The notes under the pieces were generated by a model. It searched no databases. It was given only the letters and a program-made list of their open reading frames with translations, and had not been told where the DNA came from. Source: Synergistaceae bacterium (GTDB taxonomy: Bacteria; Synergistota; Synergistia; Synergistales; Aminobacteriaceae). From it: a stretch of DNA of 64,000 bases. Shown one piece after another: positions 8,292 to 16,688 of this stretch. Within the stretch, counting starts at the first letter, position 1; each line of letters begins with the position of its first letter. The stretch is taken from the NCBI GenBank assembly GCA_017448795.1, contig JAFSKV010000039.1, positions 1 to 64,000 of the forward strand. The letters run 5' to 3'. The position numbers were made by a program, and so were the translations under genes.

Positions 8292-10697
8292 TTAGCCCTG
8301 AAGGAGGCTCATCACTGACTGCGGAAGCTGGTTCGCCTGAGCAAGCATACTCGTGCCGCTCTGGTTGAGGATCTGGAGCTTCACGAAGTTCATCATTTCC
8401 TGCGCCATGTCCGCGTCCCTGATCCTAGACTCCGCCGCTGTCAGGTTGGTCATTGTCGTTGTCAGGTTCTCGCTTGTGTAGTCGAGTGCGTTCTGGTATG
8501 CACCGATTTTCGCACGCTGTGAGGATACCTTGTTGATTGCCGCGTCGATGAGTCCGATTGACTTGCTGGCCGCCTCGCGTGTCGTAACGTTGATGTTGGT
8601 TACGCCGAGTGAGCCTGCTGACATGTTGCCGATGTCGATTGCGATGTCCTCGCCCTCGTTCGCGCCAATCTGGAAGACGGTTGAGCTGTCGACAAGGTGG
8701 ATGATTGCCTCGTACGTGTCATCTGCCGGCTCAAGGATGAAGTTCTTTTCGGCCTCGCTCCATGTGGCTTTGATGTTGGCGGTCGCGTCAAACTCGATGT
8801 CCACGTTCGGGTGAAGCACGCCGATTAGCTTGTTGTCAGAGACTTTGACGTTGGTCGCTCCCTCGATTGCGATTCCCGTGTGAGCGTCGTAGATTGATGC
8901 CCTGAATGCCGTTGTTGAGGCTTCCTTCACAGTGTTGAGGGCGAATGTGTTGATGAGATCCTCGTCATCACTGCTGAACGTGAGTTCCCCGCCGAGTCCG
9001 GGAAGGACTGACCTGAACATGAACGTACCGGGTACTGTTTCGAGTCCCTGCGTTCCCTCACTGCCCTTCTCCACGAACGTGCAGAACTTGCTCGCACCTG
9101 AGCCGTCAACATACTTTGCCTGCCCCAGCTCTGTGCCGATTGCGTAGTTGAACTTCTCCTGAAGCTCGCGGATTGTGTCAGTCCCGTAAAGCGTTACTGT
9201 TGCGCTCTTGCCGTCGCCCTGATTGATGGTGATGGTCTTGGGGGTCTCAAGCATGAACACGCCGGAACTGTTCCAGAACGTATTGAGGTCGCGGAGCTTG
9301 GTGTCGAGGGTGGCTGTCTTGCCGATGTAGGCCGCCGTGAATGATGCGAGCTTGTCGCCATCGGTTGCGGCGGGCGCGTCGGTCGTGAAGCTGTCAGTTG
9401 TGGTGAGGATAATATCGCCGTCATATACAGTGCCGTTGTCGCCGTTGAGGTAGAAATTGCGGAAGTGTATCTCTTTACTGTCGAGCGGCTGCGTAGCGTC
9501 AAGGCCGAATGTAACCGGGGTGCCGCCTGTGTAGCTTCCGTCTGCCTTGCAGGTAACATTGTCGCCTGCATCGCCCCATTTGCTCGGCCAGTTCTCATCC
9601 TGAATGCCTGAAATCTGCACCCCTGTTCCTGCCGCAGTGTAGTTGTAGACAAATTTTGTGCCGACTTCGAGATCGTCAAGGTCTGCTCCAGCCGCAAGTG
9701 AGAGTGTGCAGGCATTAGCAGCCCCCAAACCCAGCGACTCTCCGATATTCTTTGCTGTGCTGGTTACTATGATTTCGTCCTCAAGGTAATTGGCCACATT
9801 GCCGTCTGTGCCGAGTACGTTTGATGTTGCGCGGAGTGTTACGCTTCCTCCGTCGCTGGCTTTCGACACAACCTCGAAGAGGACGCTTGCGTTGGCTGTC
9901 TGTGTCGTGCCGCCTCCGAAAGTAATTACTCCCAGCGCGTCAGCATCATCCGCTGAACCGGCGTTGTAGAAGCCCGTCAGATTTGCCGCCGCCGCCGCAG
10001 TAGTCTTGTTGACCGTGTAATCCGCCGCAGGAAGGTTGTCCACTGTAACGTTCTGAATGCCCTTGTCCACAACCATATCCGTGATGACGTTCGGGTGCTT
10101 TATTGTCATGACTGAGGACTTCTGAACCTGCCCTGAACCCGTCTGCGATGGGTCAACGTTCACCGTGATCTTGTAGTTGCCCTCAAACGATTTCTTCTGC
10201 CCGAACTGGTCAATCTCCCTTAGTGAGCCGCGAACGTACACTTTCACGCTCTGGTTGCTGGATGATGTGATGCCCGCTGACGAGCCGTCGAGAAGCCTCT
10301 TCTTGTTGAACTGGGTGGTCTTGGCGATTCTGTCTATCTGATCTTGGAGCTGGTCGATTTCGAGCTGGATATAGCTCCTGTCCTGTGATGTCAGTGTGTC
10401 GTTGCTGGCCTGAACTGCAAGCTCGCGCATTCTCTGGAGCATCGAGTTGGTCTCACCGAGTGCGCCTTCCGCCACCTGAAGCATTGACGTAGCGTCCTGA
10501 GTGTTGCGGATTGCCATCTCAAGGCCGGAAATCTGCGCGCGCATCTTCTCGGAAATCGCGAACCCTGCCGCGTCGTCTGCCGCCGAGTTTATGCGCAGTC
10601 CTGTGGAAAGTTTCTGTATCGACTTCTCCATAGCGTTGTTCGTTGAGTTCAACGAGTTGTACGCCGTGAGTGCCGGTATGTTGTGATATATCCTCAT
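8292..10697 (-). CDS. flagellin, large form with long variable insert
   Basis: An 801-residue flagellin, the subunit of the flagellar filament, exported through the flagellar type III apparatus. The conserved N-terminal D0/D1 domain (about residues 1-145) includes SLNSTNNAMEKSIQKLSTGL and the RELAVQASNDT segment; the C-terminal D1/D0 domain (last 95 or so) includes GAYQNALDYTSENL and ends in LPQSVMSLLQG. The roughly 550-residue centre is low in conserved features, rich in A, T, G, D and N, and is probably the surface-exposed D2/D3 insert; common flagellins are 270-550 residues. Start ATG 10697 follows AGGAGG at 11 bases, a long spacing. Transcription is from a sigma-28 promoter at 10831-10805 and the leader can fold. 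No cysteine motif or signal peptide. Confidence 0.95.
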   Translation of the reverse strand: MRIYHNIPALTAYNSLNSTNNAMEKSIQKLSTGLRINSAADDAAGFAISEKMRAQISGLEMAIRNTQDATSMLQVAEGALGETNSMLQRMRELAVQASNDTLTSQDRSYIQLEIDQLQDQIDRIAKTTQFNKKRLLDGSSAGITSSSNQSVKVYVRGSLREIDQFGQKKSFEGNYKITVNVDPSQTGSGQVQKSSVMTIKHPNVITDMVVDKGIQNVTVDNLPAADYTVNKTTAAAAANLTGFYNAGSADDADALGVITFGGGTTQTANASVLFEVVSKASDGGSVTLRATSNVLGTDGNVANYLEDEIIVTSTAKNIGESLGLGAANACTLSLAAGADLDDLEVGTKFVYNYTAAGTGVQISGIQDENWPSKWGDAGDNVTCKADGSYTGGTPVTFGLDATQPLDSKEIHFRNFYLNGDNGTVYDGDIILTTTDSFTTDAPAATDGDKLASFTAAYIGKTATLDTKLRDLNTFWNSSGVFMLETPKTITINQGDGKSATVTLYGTDTIRELQEKFNYAIGTELGQAKYVDGSGASKFCTFVEKGSEGTQGLETVPGTFMFRSVLPGLGGELTFSSDDEDLINTFALNTVKEASTTAFRASIYDAHTGIAIEGATNVKVSDNKLIGVLHPNVDIEFDATANIKATWSEAEKNFILEPADDTYEAIIHLVDSSTVFQIGANEGEDIAIDIGNMSAGSLGVTNINVTTREAASKSIGLIDAAINKVSSQRAKIGAYQNALDYTSENLTTTMTNLTAAESRIRDADMAQEMMNFVKLQILNQSGTSMLAQANQLPQSVMSLLQG

Positions 10698-10798
10698 CGC
10701 GTCTTAAGCCTCCTGCAAACGGGAATGTTCCCCCGTCTCTCAATTTTTGGTTGTGTGCTGCATTCCCTTGCAGTTATTGCGGCTTCCGTGCCTTCACG
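10698..10798 (-). promoter_or_regulatory. structured flagellin leader with CsrA-like GGA hairpins
   Basis: The roughly 100-base leader holds two short hairpins on the minus strand: 10773-10758 (stem CTGCA/TGCAG, loop containing AGGGAA) and 10736-10719 (stem ACGGG/CCCGT, loop containing GGAACA). The SD at 10714-10709 is itself AGGAGG. GGA in or near hairpin loops, with a further GGA at the SD, is the pattern of CsrA sites, and CsrA is known to repress hag in Bacillus. No csrA or fliW gene is in the window, so this remains inference. Confidence 0.4.
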
Positions 10799-10804
10799 TG
10801 TTAG

Positions 10805-10831
10805 TTATCGGCCTGAGAGTCTGAGACTTTA
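10805..10831 (-). promoter_or_regulatory. sigma-28 (FliA/SigD) promoter of flagellin
   Basis: On the minus strand TAAAGTCT (10831-10824), an 11-base spacer and GCCGATAA (10812-10805). This matches the flagellar sigma-28 consensus (TAAAGTTT, N11, GCCGATAA) at all but one position. Confidence 0.93.
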
Positions 10832-10843
10832 ACGGGGGCTGAT

Positions 10844-10871
10844 TTGACATTGCCCGGATTTCTGGTATGAT
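10844..10871 (+). promoter_or_regulatory. sigma-70 promoter of tRNA-Val
   Basis: TTGACA at 10844-10849, 16-base spacer, TATGAT at 10866-10871, about 20 bases before the tRNA. It is divergent from, and nearly abuts, the flagellin sigma-28 promoter. Confidence 0.8.
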
Positions 10872-10890
10872 TTCACGCGTTGTGCTTCAA

Positions 10891-10962
10891 GGGTGGTTAG
10901 TTCAGAGGTAGAACGCTTCCTTGACACGGAAGAGGTCAGAAGTTCGATTCTTCTATCACCCA
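10891..10962 (+). tRNA. tRNA-Val (GAC)
   Basis: Full cloverleaf: acceptor GGGTGGT pairs with ATCACCC (one G-U), anticodon stem CTTCC/GGAAG encloses loop TTGACAC with anticodon GAC, and the T-loop TTCGATT is present. The discriminator is A and the CCA end is not encoded. Confidence 0.95.
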
Positions 10963-10970
10963 TTTTGAGA

Positions 10971-11004
10971 AGGGACTCGGTCAAGTGCCGGGTCTCTTGT
11001 TTTG
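10971..11004 (+). terminator. intrinsic terminator after tRNA-Val
   Basis: Ten-base-pair stem (AGGGACTCGG with CCGGGTCTCT, two G-U pairs), 7-base loop, then TGTTTTG. It closes a single-tRNA transcription unit. Confidence 0.75.
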
Positions 11005-11049
11005 TGTACTCGTGCATTCATGGCCGGGAGGCGGGGGAGTTGTCGCGTG

Positions 11050-11106
11050 AAAAATGAGGGGCTTGCGCGTGGGCTGCTTCGGAAAAATGGGAGGGCTTGC
11101 GCGGGT
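11050..11106. repeat. imperfect 24-bp direct repeat in intergenic DNA
   Basis: AAAAATG followed by a G-rich stretch and GCTTGCGCG occurs at 11050-11073 and again at 11083-11106 with three or four differences. It lies between the tRNA-Val terminator and the jag terminator; no gene is seen in 11005-11118. Confidence 0.5.
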
Positions 11107-11118
11107 CTTCCTATCGGC

Positions 11119-11150
11119 AAAAAAAATACCCCCGGCGTTTTCCCGGAGGC
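11119..11150 (-). terminator. intrinsic terminator of the rpmH-rnpA-yidD-yidC-jag operon
   Basis: On the minus strand CCTCCGG, loop GAAAACG, CCGGGGG, then TA and eight T residues, just after the jag stop. Confidence 0.85.
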
Positions 11151-11162
11151 ATCTTCTCGTTG

Positions 11163-11978
11163 CTACTCTTGTTCCTGATTGCCTGTGTCATCCCTGCGTG
11201 GCCTGTCCCGGCGGTTTCTGTCTCGTCTTCTCGGAGGATATGAGCGGCTCGGCGGCTGGGGACTGCGTGAGTTCATCCGCTCGGTTAGTTCACGTTGGGC
11301 GCGGAATCTCAATGTCGCGGGCCCTGGCATCCTCACTTCTTCAGGCTCAAATTTCGGTATGACTACAACCTTCCTGTTTGGTGTCTCGCCTATTGACTCG
11401 GTCGTAACGTCGCCCCTGTTCTTGAGTGTCGTATGAATCACCCAGCGCTCCCACGAGGCCATAGGGTCAAGACGAACAGGACGGCCGAACTTCACCGCCT
11501 GCCTGGCCGTAGCTTCTGCAAGACGCTCAAGGCTCTTCGTGCGTCTCTCACGGTAGCCGCATGAGTCTATCTTCACGCGGGGCTCTGTCTTAGGGTCTCT
11601 CAGCGCAAGGTTCACGATGTACTCCATGCCCTTCAGCGCGTCCCCGTAACGTCCAACAACGTAATCCGCCGCATCCCCGCCCTGAATGTCGATCATGTTC
11701 CGCTCAGTCTCAGACAGCACACAATGAGCGTCAAAGCCCATCAGCCTCAACACCTCGTCAGCAAACTCAAGACTCCGGGTCATGATGTCCGGGCGGCTCT
11801 CCGCTGTAACCTCAACACGAATCTTCTTGTTCCCGAAAAGTCCGAACAACCCCTCGCGCTCAGTGCTGAGGATTTCCGCCTTCAAGTCCTCAACTGGCAG
11901 CTTCCACTGTTGGGAGGCCTCATTCAGTGCCTCGTTCACGTCTGACACTTCAAGCGTTATTCTTCTCTCCTGCATCAT
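11163..11978 (-). CDS. jag: Jag/KhpB RNA-binding protein (SpoIIIJ-associated)
   Basis: A 271-residue RNA-binding protein. Domains in order: Jag_N (about 1-50, with REGLFGLFGNKKIRVEV), a KH domain (about 75-150, with GGDAADYVVGRYGDALKGMEYIVN in place of the usual GkrG loop) and R3H (about 150-215, with SYGRERR-like CGYRERRTKSL and MASWERWVIHTTL). The C-terminus is an unusual basic, proline- and arginine-rich tail of about 40 residues. Family members bind RNA and are linked to cell division and membrane-protein biogenesis in Firmicutes. It starts at ATG 11978, overlapping the yidC stop (ATGATG), and closes the rpmH operon. Confidence 0.92.
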   Translation of the reverse strand: MMQERRITLEVSDVNEALNEASQQWKLPVEDLKAEILSTEREGLFGLFGNKKIRVEVTAESRPDIMTRSLEFADEVLRLMGFDAHCVLSETERNMIDIQGGDAADYVVGRYGDALKGMEYIVNLALRDPKTEPRVKIDSCGYRERRTKSLERLAEATARQAVKFGRPVRLDPMASWERWVIHTTLKNRGDVTTESIGETPNRKVVVIPKFEPEEVRMPGPATLRFRAQRELTERMNSRSPQPPSRSYPPRRRDRNRRDRPRRDDTGNQEQE

Positions 11979-12820
11979 TTCGTCTTGGGCTTCTCCTTGT
12001 ACAGCGTTGGCTTCTGGCTCATTTCCTCGCTGGTTCTGCGCGAGACTCTGAGCTGGTGGATGATACCCATCAATGACGACACACCCCAATACAGCAGGAC
12101 TCCTCCCGGCAGCCCGAAACATATGAACGTCAGGAACAGCGGCATAAACCAATTCATCATGGCCATCTGTGAATTTCCGGCCGACGTAAGATGCTGCTGT
12201 AACCACGTGAGATAGGCTATCAGTATCAGCAGTATGAAGTTAGCTATCCACATTCCTATGTTCGAGAAGAGTAGGCTCAAGTTCGTGAACGATGACAGGA
12301 ACACCATGATGAAGCCCAGCTGTTCGTCCGGGATTCTTACGCCTGCTTCGTCGACAAGATTCAGCGCGTTTGCTACGGTTGTGAGGACGCTCCCGCCCAG
12401 GTTCACGCCGAGAAATGTTACATCCGTGAAGCCCTCGGTCTTGGTCAGGTCATAGAGTACCCCGTAAAGCAGAATGAATATAGGAAGCTGAATGATCAAC
12501 GGAAGGCATCCGCTGGCGGGGTTCACCTTGTTGTCCTTGTAGAGTGCCATTGTCTCAGCGTTGAGTTTGTCCTTGTCGTCAGCGTACTTCTCCTGCAGCA
12601 CCTTAAGCTGAGGCTGTAACTTCTGCATCTTCTGCATACTGGCCATCTGTTTTGCGGTCAACGGGTGCATTAGGAGACGCACAAGGAGAGTAAGCACGAT
12701 TATCGCAAGCCCCCACGCGAAATTAGAGCCGATTCCGACTGATGTTATGCCGTTGTGGATTATATCCAGCAGGCCGAATAACAATGCTTTTGCCTGTGCC
12801 CACATGTTTTTACTGTTCAC
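11975..12820 (-). CDS. yidC: membrane protein insertase YidC/OxaA
   Basis: A 281-residue short-form YidC (no large periplasmic domain) that inserts proteins into the inner membrane with or without SecYEG. Five to six hydrophobic segments are visible; the core includes WGLAIIVLTLLVRLLMHPLT with the conserved hydrophilic-groove arginine, the cytoplasmic coiled-coil hairpin QKMQKLQPQLKVLQEKY, and PASGCLPLIIQLPIFILLY. It starts at GTG 12820 within GTGA, the yidD stop, indicating translational coupling. Downstream jag overlaps by 4 bases. Together they match the conserved bacterial cluster near the origin of replication. Confidence 0.95.
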   Translation of the reverse strand: MNSKNMWAQAKALLFGLLDIIHNGITSVGIGSNFAWGLAIIVLTLLVRLLMHPLTAKQMASMQKMQKLQPQLKVLQEKYADDKDKLNAETMALYKDNKVNPASGCLPLIIQLPIFILLYGVLYDLTKTEGFTDVTFLGVNLGGSVLTTVANALNLVDEAGVRIPDEQLGFIMVFLSSFTNLSLLFSNIGMWIANFILLILIAYLTWLQQHLTSAGNSQMAMMNWFMPLFLTFICFGLPGGVLLYWGVSSLMGIIHQLRVSRRTSEEMSQKPTLYKEKPKTK

Positions 12821-13041
12821 CTCTCTGATTTCTTCGGCGGAAGGTCAATGCCTCCCGGATTCCAGAACCCGCACTTCATGAGCCTCTTCACCGTCAGCCA
12901 AGTCCCGCGCAAGAATCCCCATTCCTGATATACGGCGATGGCATAATTCGAGCATGTGGGATAAAAGCGGCAGTTGCTGCCTAGATATGGTGAGATTAAG
13001 GCCTGATATATGCGGATTAAGATTATTGCGGCGCGGGACAT
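12817..13041 (-). CDS. yidD: membrane protein insertion efficiency factor YidD
   Basis: A 74-residue protein with the family core IYQALISPYLGSNCRFYPTCSNYA, followed by the C-terminal FWNPGGIDLPP. YidD is a small amphipathic membrane-associated protein that aids YidC-dependent insertion. Its first 19 bases overlap the end of rnpA and its stop overlaps the yidC start. Length is normal (70-85 residues). Confidence 0.95.
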   Translation of the reverse strand: MSRAAIILIRIYQALISPYLGSNCRFYPTCSNYAIAVYQEWGFLRGTWLTVKRLMKCGFWNPGGIDLPPKKSER

Positions 13042-13376
13042 TTCGTGATGAGTTTCCTGCGGGTCATGAGGCGTTCAAGCTCGCGCTGGATTTCGGTCGA
13101 CTTTGAGGCAAGCCCTCTGTCCTGCAGCATGAGGATTATCTTCATTCCTTCCGTGATTCTCCCGGATATTCCCCTGAAGGCCTCGCGGAGGATTCTGCGT
13201 CCCCGTGTGCGTACGTGAGCCTTGCCCTGTTTCTTGCCGACAGCGCACCCGAATGTTACGCCGCCGCCATTGTCCCGCAAATACAATATCCGCACCAGCT
13301 CACCGTTTATTCTTGTGCCAGTGCGGAATATCTCGTCAAACTCCCGGCCTTTGCGCAGTCTTGAGACTTTAGGCAC
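13023..13376 (-). CDS. rnpA: ribonuclease P protein component
   Basis: The protein subunit of RNase P, which helps the catalytic RNA mature tRNA 5' ends. The family signature is [22 protein letters not shown] (RNR-type motif), preceded by [17 protein letters not shown]. The frame stays open upstream to 13442, inside rpmH, but homology-like sequence begins at [10 protein letters not shown], so the GTG at 13376 is the best start (117 residues), overlapping the rpmH stop by 8 bases. No good SD is visible; coupling to rpmH is likely. A longer form reading 74 bases into rpmH is possible, as in Thermus. Confidence 0.9.
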   Translation of the reverse strand: MPKVSRLRKGREFDEIFRTGTRINGELVRILYLRDNGGGVTFGCAVGKKQGKAHVRTRGRRILREAFRGISGRITEGMKIILMLQDRGLASKSTEIQRELERLMTRRKLITKCPAPQ

Positions 13377-13509
13377 GTGTGAGGAATTTGCGTCCCTTGC
13401 GCCTTCTGTTGCGGAGGATTTTGCGCCCTGAAGGTGTCTCACTGCGGGCGAGGAATCCTATCTTGCGTTTTCTGGGCAGCTTGTGGGGCTGGAATGTTCC
13501 CTTCTTCAT
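13369..13509 (-). CDS. rpmH: 50S ribosomal protein L34
   Basis: A 46-residue basic protein, missed by length filters. It begins [20 protein letters not shown], continues through [12 protein letters not shown] and ends [12 protein letters not shown], the standard L34 pattern (GF..R..T..GR..L..RR.KGR..L). Start ATG 13509 has AGAAGGAG at 8 bases. It is the first gene of the rpmH-rnpA-yidD-yidC-jag operon and has its own promoter. Confidence 0.95.
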   Translation of the reverse strand: MKKGTFQPHKLPRKRKIGFLARSETPSGRKILRNRRRKGRKFLTRA

Positions 13510-13546
13510 GACTGGATGCTCCTTCTGTGAAATGGAATATGGCCGA

Positions 13547-13576
13547 ATTATAGCACAGGCGGAATCGGGTGTACAA
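13547..13576 (-). promoter_or_regulatory. promoter of the rpmH operon
   Basis: TTGTAC (13576-13571), 18-base spacer, TATAAT (13552-13547) on the minus strand, about 38 bases before the rpmH start. Confidence 0.75.
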
Positions 13577-13633
13577 TGACGGCAAAAAGCTAGTGAATAG
13601 TGGGTAGTAAGCAGGCAAGGAGGGATTCACACA

Positions 13634-14485
13634 TTGAAACAGTTTATCATAGTAACAGGAATGAGCGGGGCAGGTAAGACAATGACGCTTAAGGTGCTTG
13701 AGGATTTCGGCTTCATCACGATAGACAACCTTCCGCCGGAATTATTGCCTCAGCTGTTCGCGCTCTTGGGGAAATCTGACACAAGGGGTGTCGTTGCTAC
13801 TGTCGACGTTCGGAACGTGGCGGGCGATTTCGTGAAGGTCATCGATGACGTGTCCAACGCTTGGGGCGGGACGGTCAAGGTAGTATTCCTGACGGCGAGC
13901 GATGAGGAATTATTGAGGCGTTACGAGCGGACGAGGAGGGTTCATCCATTGAGCCGGGGGCTGTCCATGCGTGAGAGTATCCGGGCTGAACGTGAGATGC
14001 TTGCGCCTGTTCTTGACCGTGCGGACATTGTGATTGACACGTCGATGATGGATCTCCACCAGCACCGTGAACGATTGCTCCGTGAATTTTTCGGCAACGG
14101 CGGGGGAGTCTCAATCATAGTCTCGTCATTCGGCTACAAGTACGGAGTACCGCAGGATGCAAGCTACGTGTTCGACGTGAGGTGCCTCCCCAATCCCTAC
14201 TATGTCGACTCGCTGAAGGACCTGACCGGGAAGGATAAGGCCGTGAAGGATTACCTGCTTCAGTTCCCGGAAACCTCAGAATTTCTCGCGCTGGTCAAAA
14301 AATTCCTCGACTTCGCAGTCCCTCAGTTCTTGAGCAACGTAAGAGGTCAGCTCCATGTTGCAATAGGATGCACGGGCGGGCGGCACAGGTCGGTAGCAGT
14401 CGCTGAATGGCTCGGAGAATACTGCGCGGGAATGTACGAGGGAGTCTGCGTGGTACACAGGGACAAGGGGCACGGCAGGCAATGA
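13634..14485 (+). CDS. rapZ: RapZ/YvcJ family nucleotide-binding protein
   Basis: A 283-residue P-loop protein with Walker A GMSGAGKT at residues 9-16, the family-typical IDNLPPELLPQL and RRVHPLS, and a C-terminal domain with the GCTGGRHRSV motif. In Escherichia coli RapZ is an RNA-binding adapter that delivers GlmZ to RNase E; in Bacillus YvcJ hydrolyses GTP. Start is a TTG (13634) preceded by AAGGAGGG at 9 bases. It overlaps the next gene, yvcK, by ATGA, as in many bacteria; the usual third partner whiA is absent. Confidence 0.93.
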   Translation: MKQFIIVTGMSGAGKTMTLKVLEDFGFITIDNLPPELLPQLFALLGKSDTRGVVATVDVRNVAGDFVKVIDDVSNAWGGTVKVVFLTASDEELLRRYERTRRVHPLSRGLSMRESIRAEREMLAPVLDRADIVIDTSMMDLHQHRERLLREFFGNGGGVSIIVSSFGYKYGVPQDASYVFDVRCLPNPYYVDSLKDLTGKDKAVKDYLLQFPETSEFLALVKKFLDFAVPQFLSNVRGQLHVAIGCTGGRHRSVAVAEWLGEYCAGMYEGVCVVHRDKGHGRQ

Positions 14486-15573
14486 CGACATTCATACTTG
14501 GCGTGATAACTACGCTGGTGATACTGTTCATGTTCGGGCGTATCAGGCTGTCATCAGGCAAACCGGCAATCGAGCGCGCAATCAACCGCAAGCTGTCAGA
14601 GGGGCCGTACATTGTGGCAGTCGGAGGAGGAACGGGGCTGTCTACACTCCTGCGGGGCATCAAGTCATTCACCCGGAATATTACGGCTGTTGTGGCTGTT
14701 ACGGACGAAGGGGGGTCATCCGGGAGAATCCGCAACGAATGGGGGATGCTGCCGCCTGGGGACGTGAGGAACTGCATAGCCGCCCTAGCCGAGAATGACA
14801 GCGAGCTCCGGAAGATTCTGGATTTCAGGTTTGACCGCGGGGAACTCAAGGGTCATAGCTTGGGGAACTTGTTACTGCTGGCGGTTACGGAGATGAGCGG
14901 GGACTTTTCGCGGGCAGTCGAGAGGATGAATCATCTGCTGTCGATACGCGGGCGGGTTCTTCCTGTAACAACAGAAGGAATAACTCTCATGGGCAAGACA
15001 AGGGACGGCCTGACAGTGAAGGGTGAACTGGACATTTCCGCGCACGGCCATGAACTCAGTGAGATATGGCTTGAGCCTGTTGACGCAAAGCCCCTGCCTG
15101 ATGTCTTGGGAGCTGTTGACGACGCTGACGTGATACTTCTCGGACCAGGCAGTCTCTTCACGAGCGTGATACCCAACCTGTTAATGTCAGATTTTGCCGA
15201 CAAGCTGAGAGCCTCGAACGTCCCGGCAATATACATCTGCAACTTGATGACACAGCCGGAAGAGACACAGGGCTTCAGCATCGTCCAGCATGTGGACTGG
15301 GTGAGCGCGGCTGTAGGGAAGTGCCCGGATTTCGTGATCGTGAACTCAGGAATAATCCCGGAAGATATTGTTGAACGTTACGCGAAGGAAGGAGCTAATC
15401 CGCTGTACATTGACGACGAACAGAGGGAGGCAGTCCGGGCAATGGGATGTGAAGTTGTGGAGGCTGATATTATGTCTGTCTGGGACTCGGAAAAAGAGAG
15501 GCGGGTTCTCAGGCATGACTCCCGAAAACTCGCCTCAGTGATATTCAAGATAATCCGCAGGCTTGATGACTAG
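14482..15573 (+). CDS. yvcK: YvcK/GlmR gluconeogenesis factor (CofD-like)
   Basis: A 363-residue protein with one N-terminal membrane helix (TTFILGVITTLVILFMF) followed by a CofD/YvcK domain that begins VAVGGGTGLSTLLRGIK and includes VTDEGGSSGRIR and the DVRNCIAAL segment. GlmR/YvcK binds UDP-N-acetylglucosamine and in Bacillus adjusts carbon flow into the cell wall under gluconeogenic growth. Start ATG 14482 overlaps the rapZ stop by four bases; the longer frame is inside rapZ. The end converges with ppd, the two TAG stops overlapping. Confidence 0.92.
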   Translation: MTTFILGVITTLVILFMFGRIRLSSGKPAIERAINRKLSEGPYIVAVGGGTGLSTLLRGIKSFTRNITAVVAVTDEGGSSGRIRNEWGMLPPGDVRNCIAALAENDSELRKILDFRFDRGELKGHSLGNLLLLAVTEMSGDFSRAVERMNHLLSIRGRVLPVTTEGITLMGKTRDGLTVKGELDISAHGHELSEIWLEPVDAKPLPDVLGAVDDADVILLGPGSLFTSVIPNLLMSDFADKLRASNVPAIYICNLMTQPEETQGFSIVQHVDWVSAAVGKCPDFVIVNSGIIPEDIVERYAKEGANPLYIDDEQREAVRAMGCEVVEADIMSVWDSEKERRVLRHDSRKLASVIFKIIRRLDD

Positions 15574-16688
15574 AGTCCGCGAACATAGCCGGAAAACGCC
15601 CTCATGTTCTCCCGCGCTGTAGTTGTAGGCCTGCCCAGGTCCGGGCGCGAGCCTATTTTTGCCTTCGCCTCAATGAACGCCAGCCCGTCAGCACCCCTAG
15701 CCGTCCTCAGAGCCTCATCAAGAGCATCATAATCACCCACGCTGTATACATGGACATACCCGCAGGCCTTTGCGATTTCCGGGAGGTTTATGCGCCCGGC
15801 GGCTGTAGGCAATCCTCCCACGCTCTCATGAGCCGAGTTGTTGATGACAATGTGGACGAGATTCCGCGGGGAAATCGTGCCTGTAACCGCCATAGCTCCC
15901 AAGTGCATTATTGCTGCCCCGTCCCCGTCAACACACCAGACCTTAACGCCCGGTTTCTGCAACGCAACACCAAGCGCGATTGATGACGCATGACCCATTG
16001 AGCCGACTGTGAGGAAATCCCGTTCATGTGTCGTCCTTAGCTCGAACAATTCCCGGCTAGTCTTGCCTGTTGTGCTGATTACCGGGTCATTGCCTGAGAC
16101 TGAAATTATCCGCCTGATTACTTCCTCGCGAACCATGCTGTAATCGTTGCCGTAAGAGATTTTCCCGTCAAACGTCAAAGCCCCCTTCCTCACGATAAAC
16201 GCGACATCCTCCCCGCCATCAAGGACAGCCCGGAAATCCTCCATGACCCCGCGGAGTTCTGACTCTGTTGTGTCCTTGCTTAGTGTAAAGTGCCTTATGC
16301 CGAGAAGGTCAAGAAGCTCATTCGTTATTGCCCCCTGGTAAATGTGCTGGGGCTCGTCATGGACTCCCGGTTCTCCTCGCCAGCCAACGATGAATATCAC
16401 GGGGATGCTGTAGACTTTGGGATTTGTGAGGCTTGTTGACGGGTTGACAATGTTGCCGAGGCCTGAGTTCTGCATATATACGGCGGGAATTTTCCCGGTC
16501 GCGAGGTTGTAGCCTGACGCGAGGGCGAGGGCATTGCCTTCGTTGGCGGCGATAATGTGGTGGTGGGGGTCAAGACCGTATCCGGCCATGAGGTAATCAC
16601 ACAATGCCTTGAGCTGGCTGTCAGGGACTCCCGCGTAGAAGTCAGCCCCGACAATGTCAGCAAAAATTTTCACGTCCATAACATTCAC
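15570..16688 (-). CDS. phosphonopyruvate decarboxylase
   Basis: A 372-residue thiamine-diphosphate enzyme that decarboxylates phosphonopyruvate to phosphonoacetaldehyde, pulling the unfavourable PEP mutase reaction forward. Substrate and cofactor motifs seen: FYAGVPDSQLKAL, the glutamate in AANEGNALALA, QNSGLGNIVNP, and the ThDP site VDGDGAAIMHLG with the distal NNSAHESVGG. Length is usual for the family (about 370-390). It overlaps the upstream alcohol dehydrogenase by 4 bases and is the last gene of the phosphonate operon. Confidence 0.93.
   Translation of the reverse strand: MNVMDVKIFADIVGADFYAGVPDSQLKALCDYLMAGYGLDPHHHIIAANEGNALALASGYNLATGKIPAVYMQNSGLGNIVNPSTSLTNPKVYSIPVIFIVGWRGEPGVHDEPQHIYQGAITNELLDLLGIRHFTLSKDTTESELRGVMEDFRAVLDGGEDVAFIVRKGALTFDGKISYGNDYSMVREEVIRRIISVSGNDPVISTTGKTSRELFELRTTHERDFLTVGSMGHASSIALGVALQKPGVKVWCVDGDGAAIMHLGAMAVTGTISPRNLVHIVINNSAHESVGGLPTAAGRINLPEIAKACGYVHVYSVGDYDALDEALRTARGADGLAFIEAKAKIGSRPDLGRPTTTARENMRAFSGYVRGL

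Noticed and set aside
10829-11017. Minus-strand 62-residue frame over tRNA-Val
   Set aside because: It reads through a tRNA, a promoter and a terminator.
13439-13630. 63-residue minus-strand frame overlapping rpmH
   Set aside because: It is out of frame with L34, which has clear homology and an SD.
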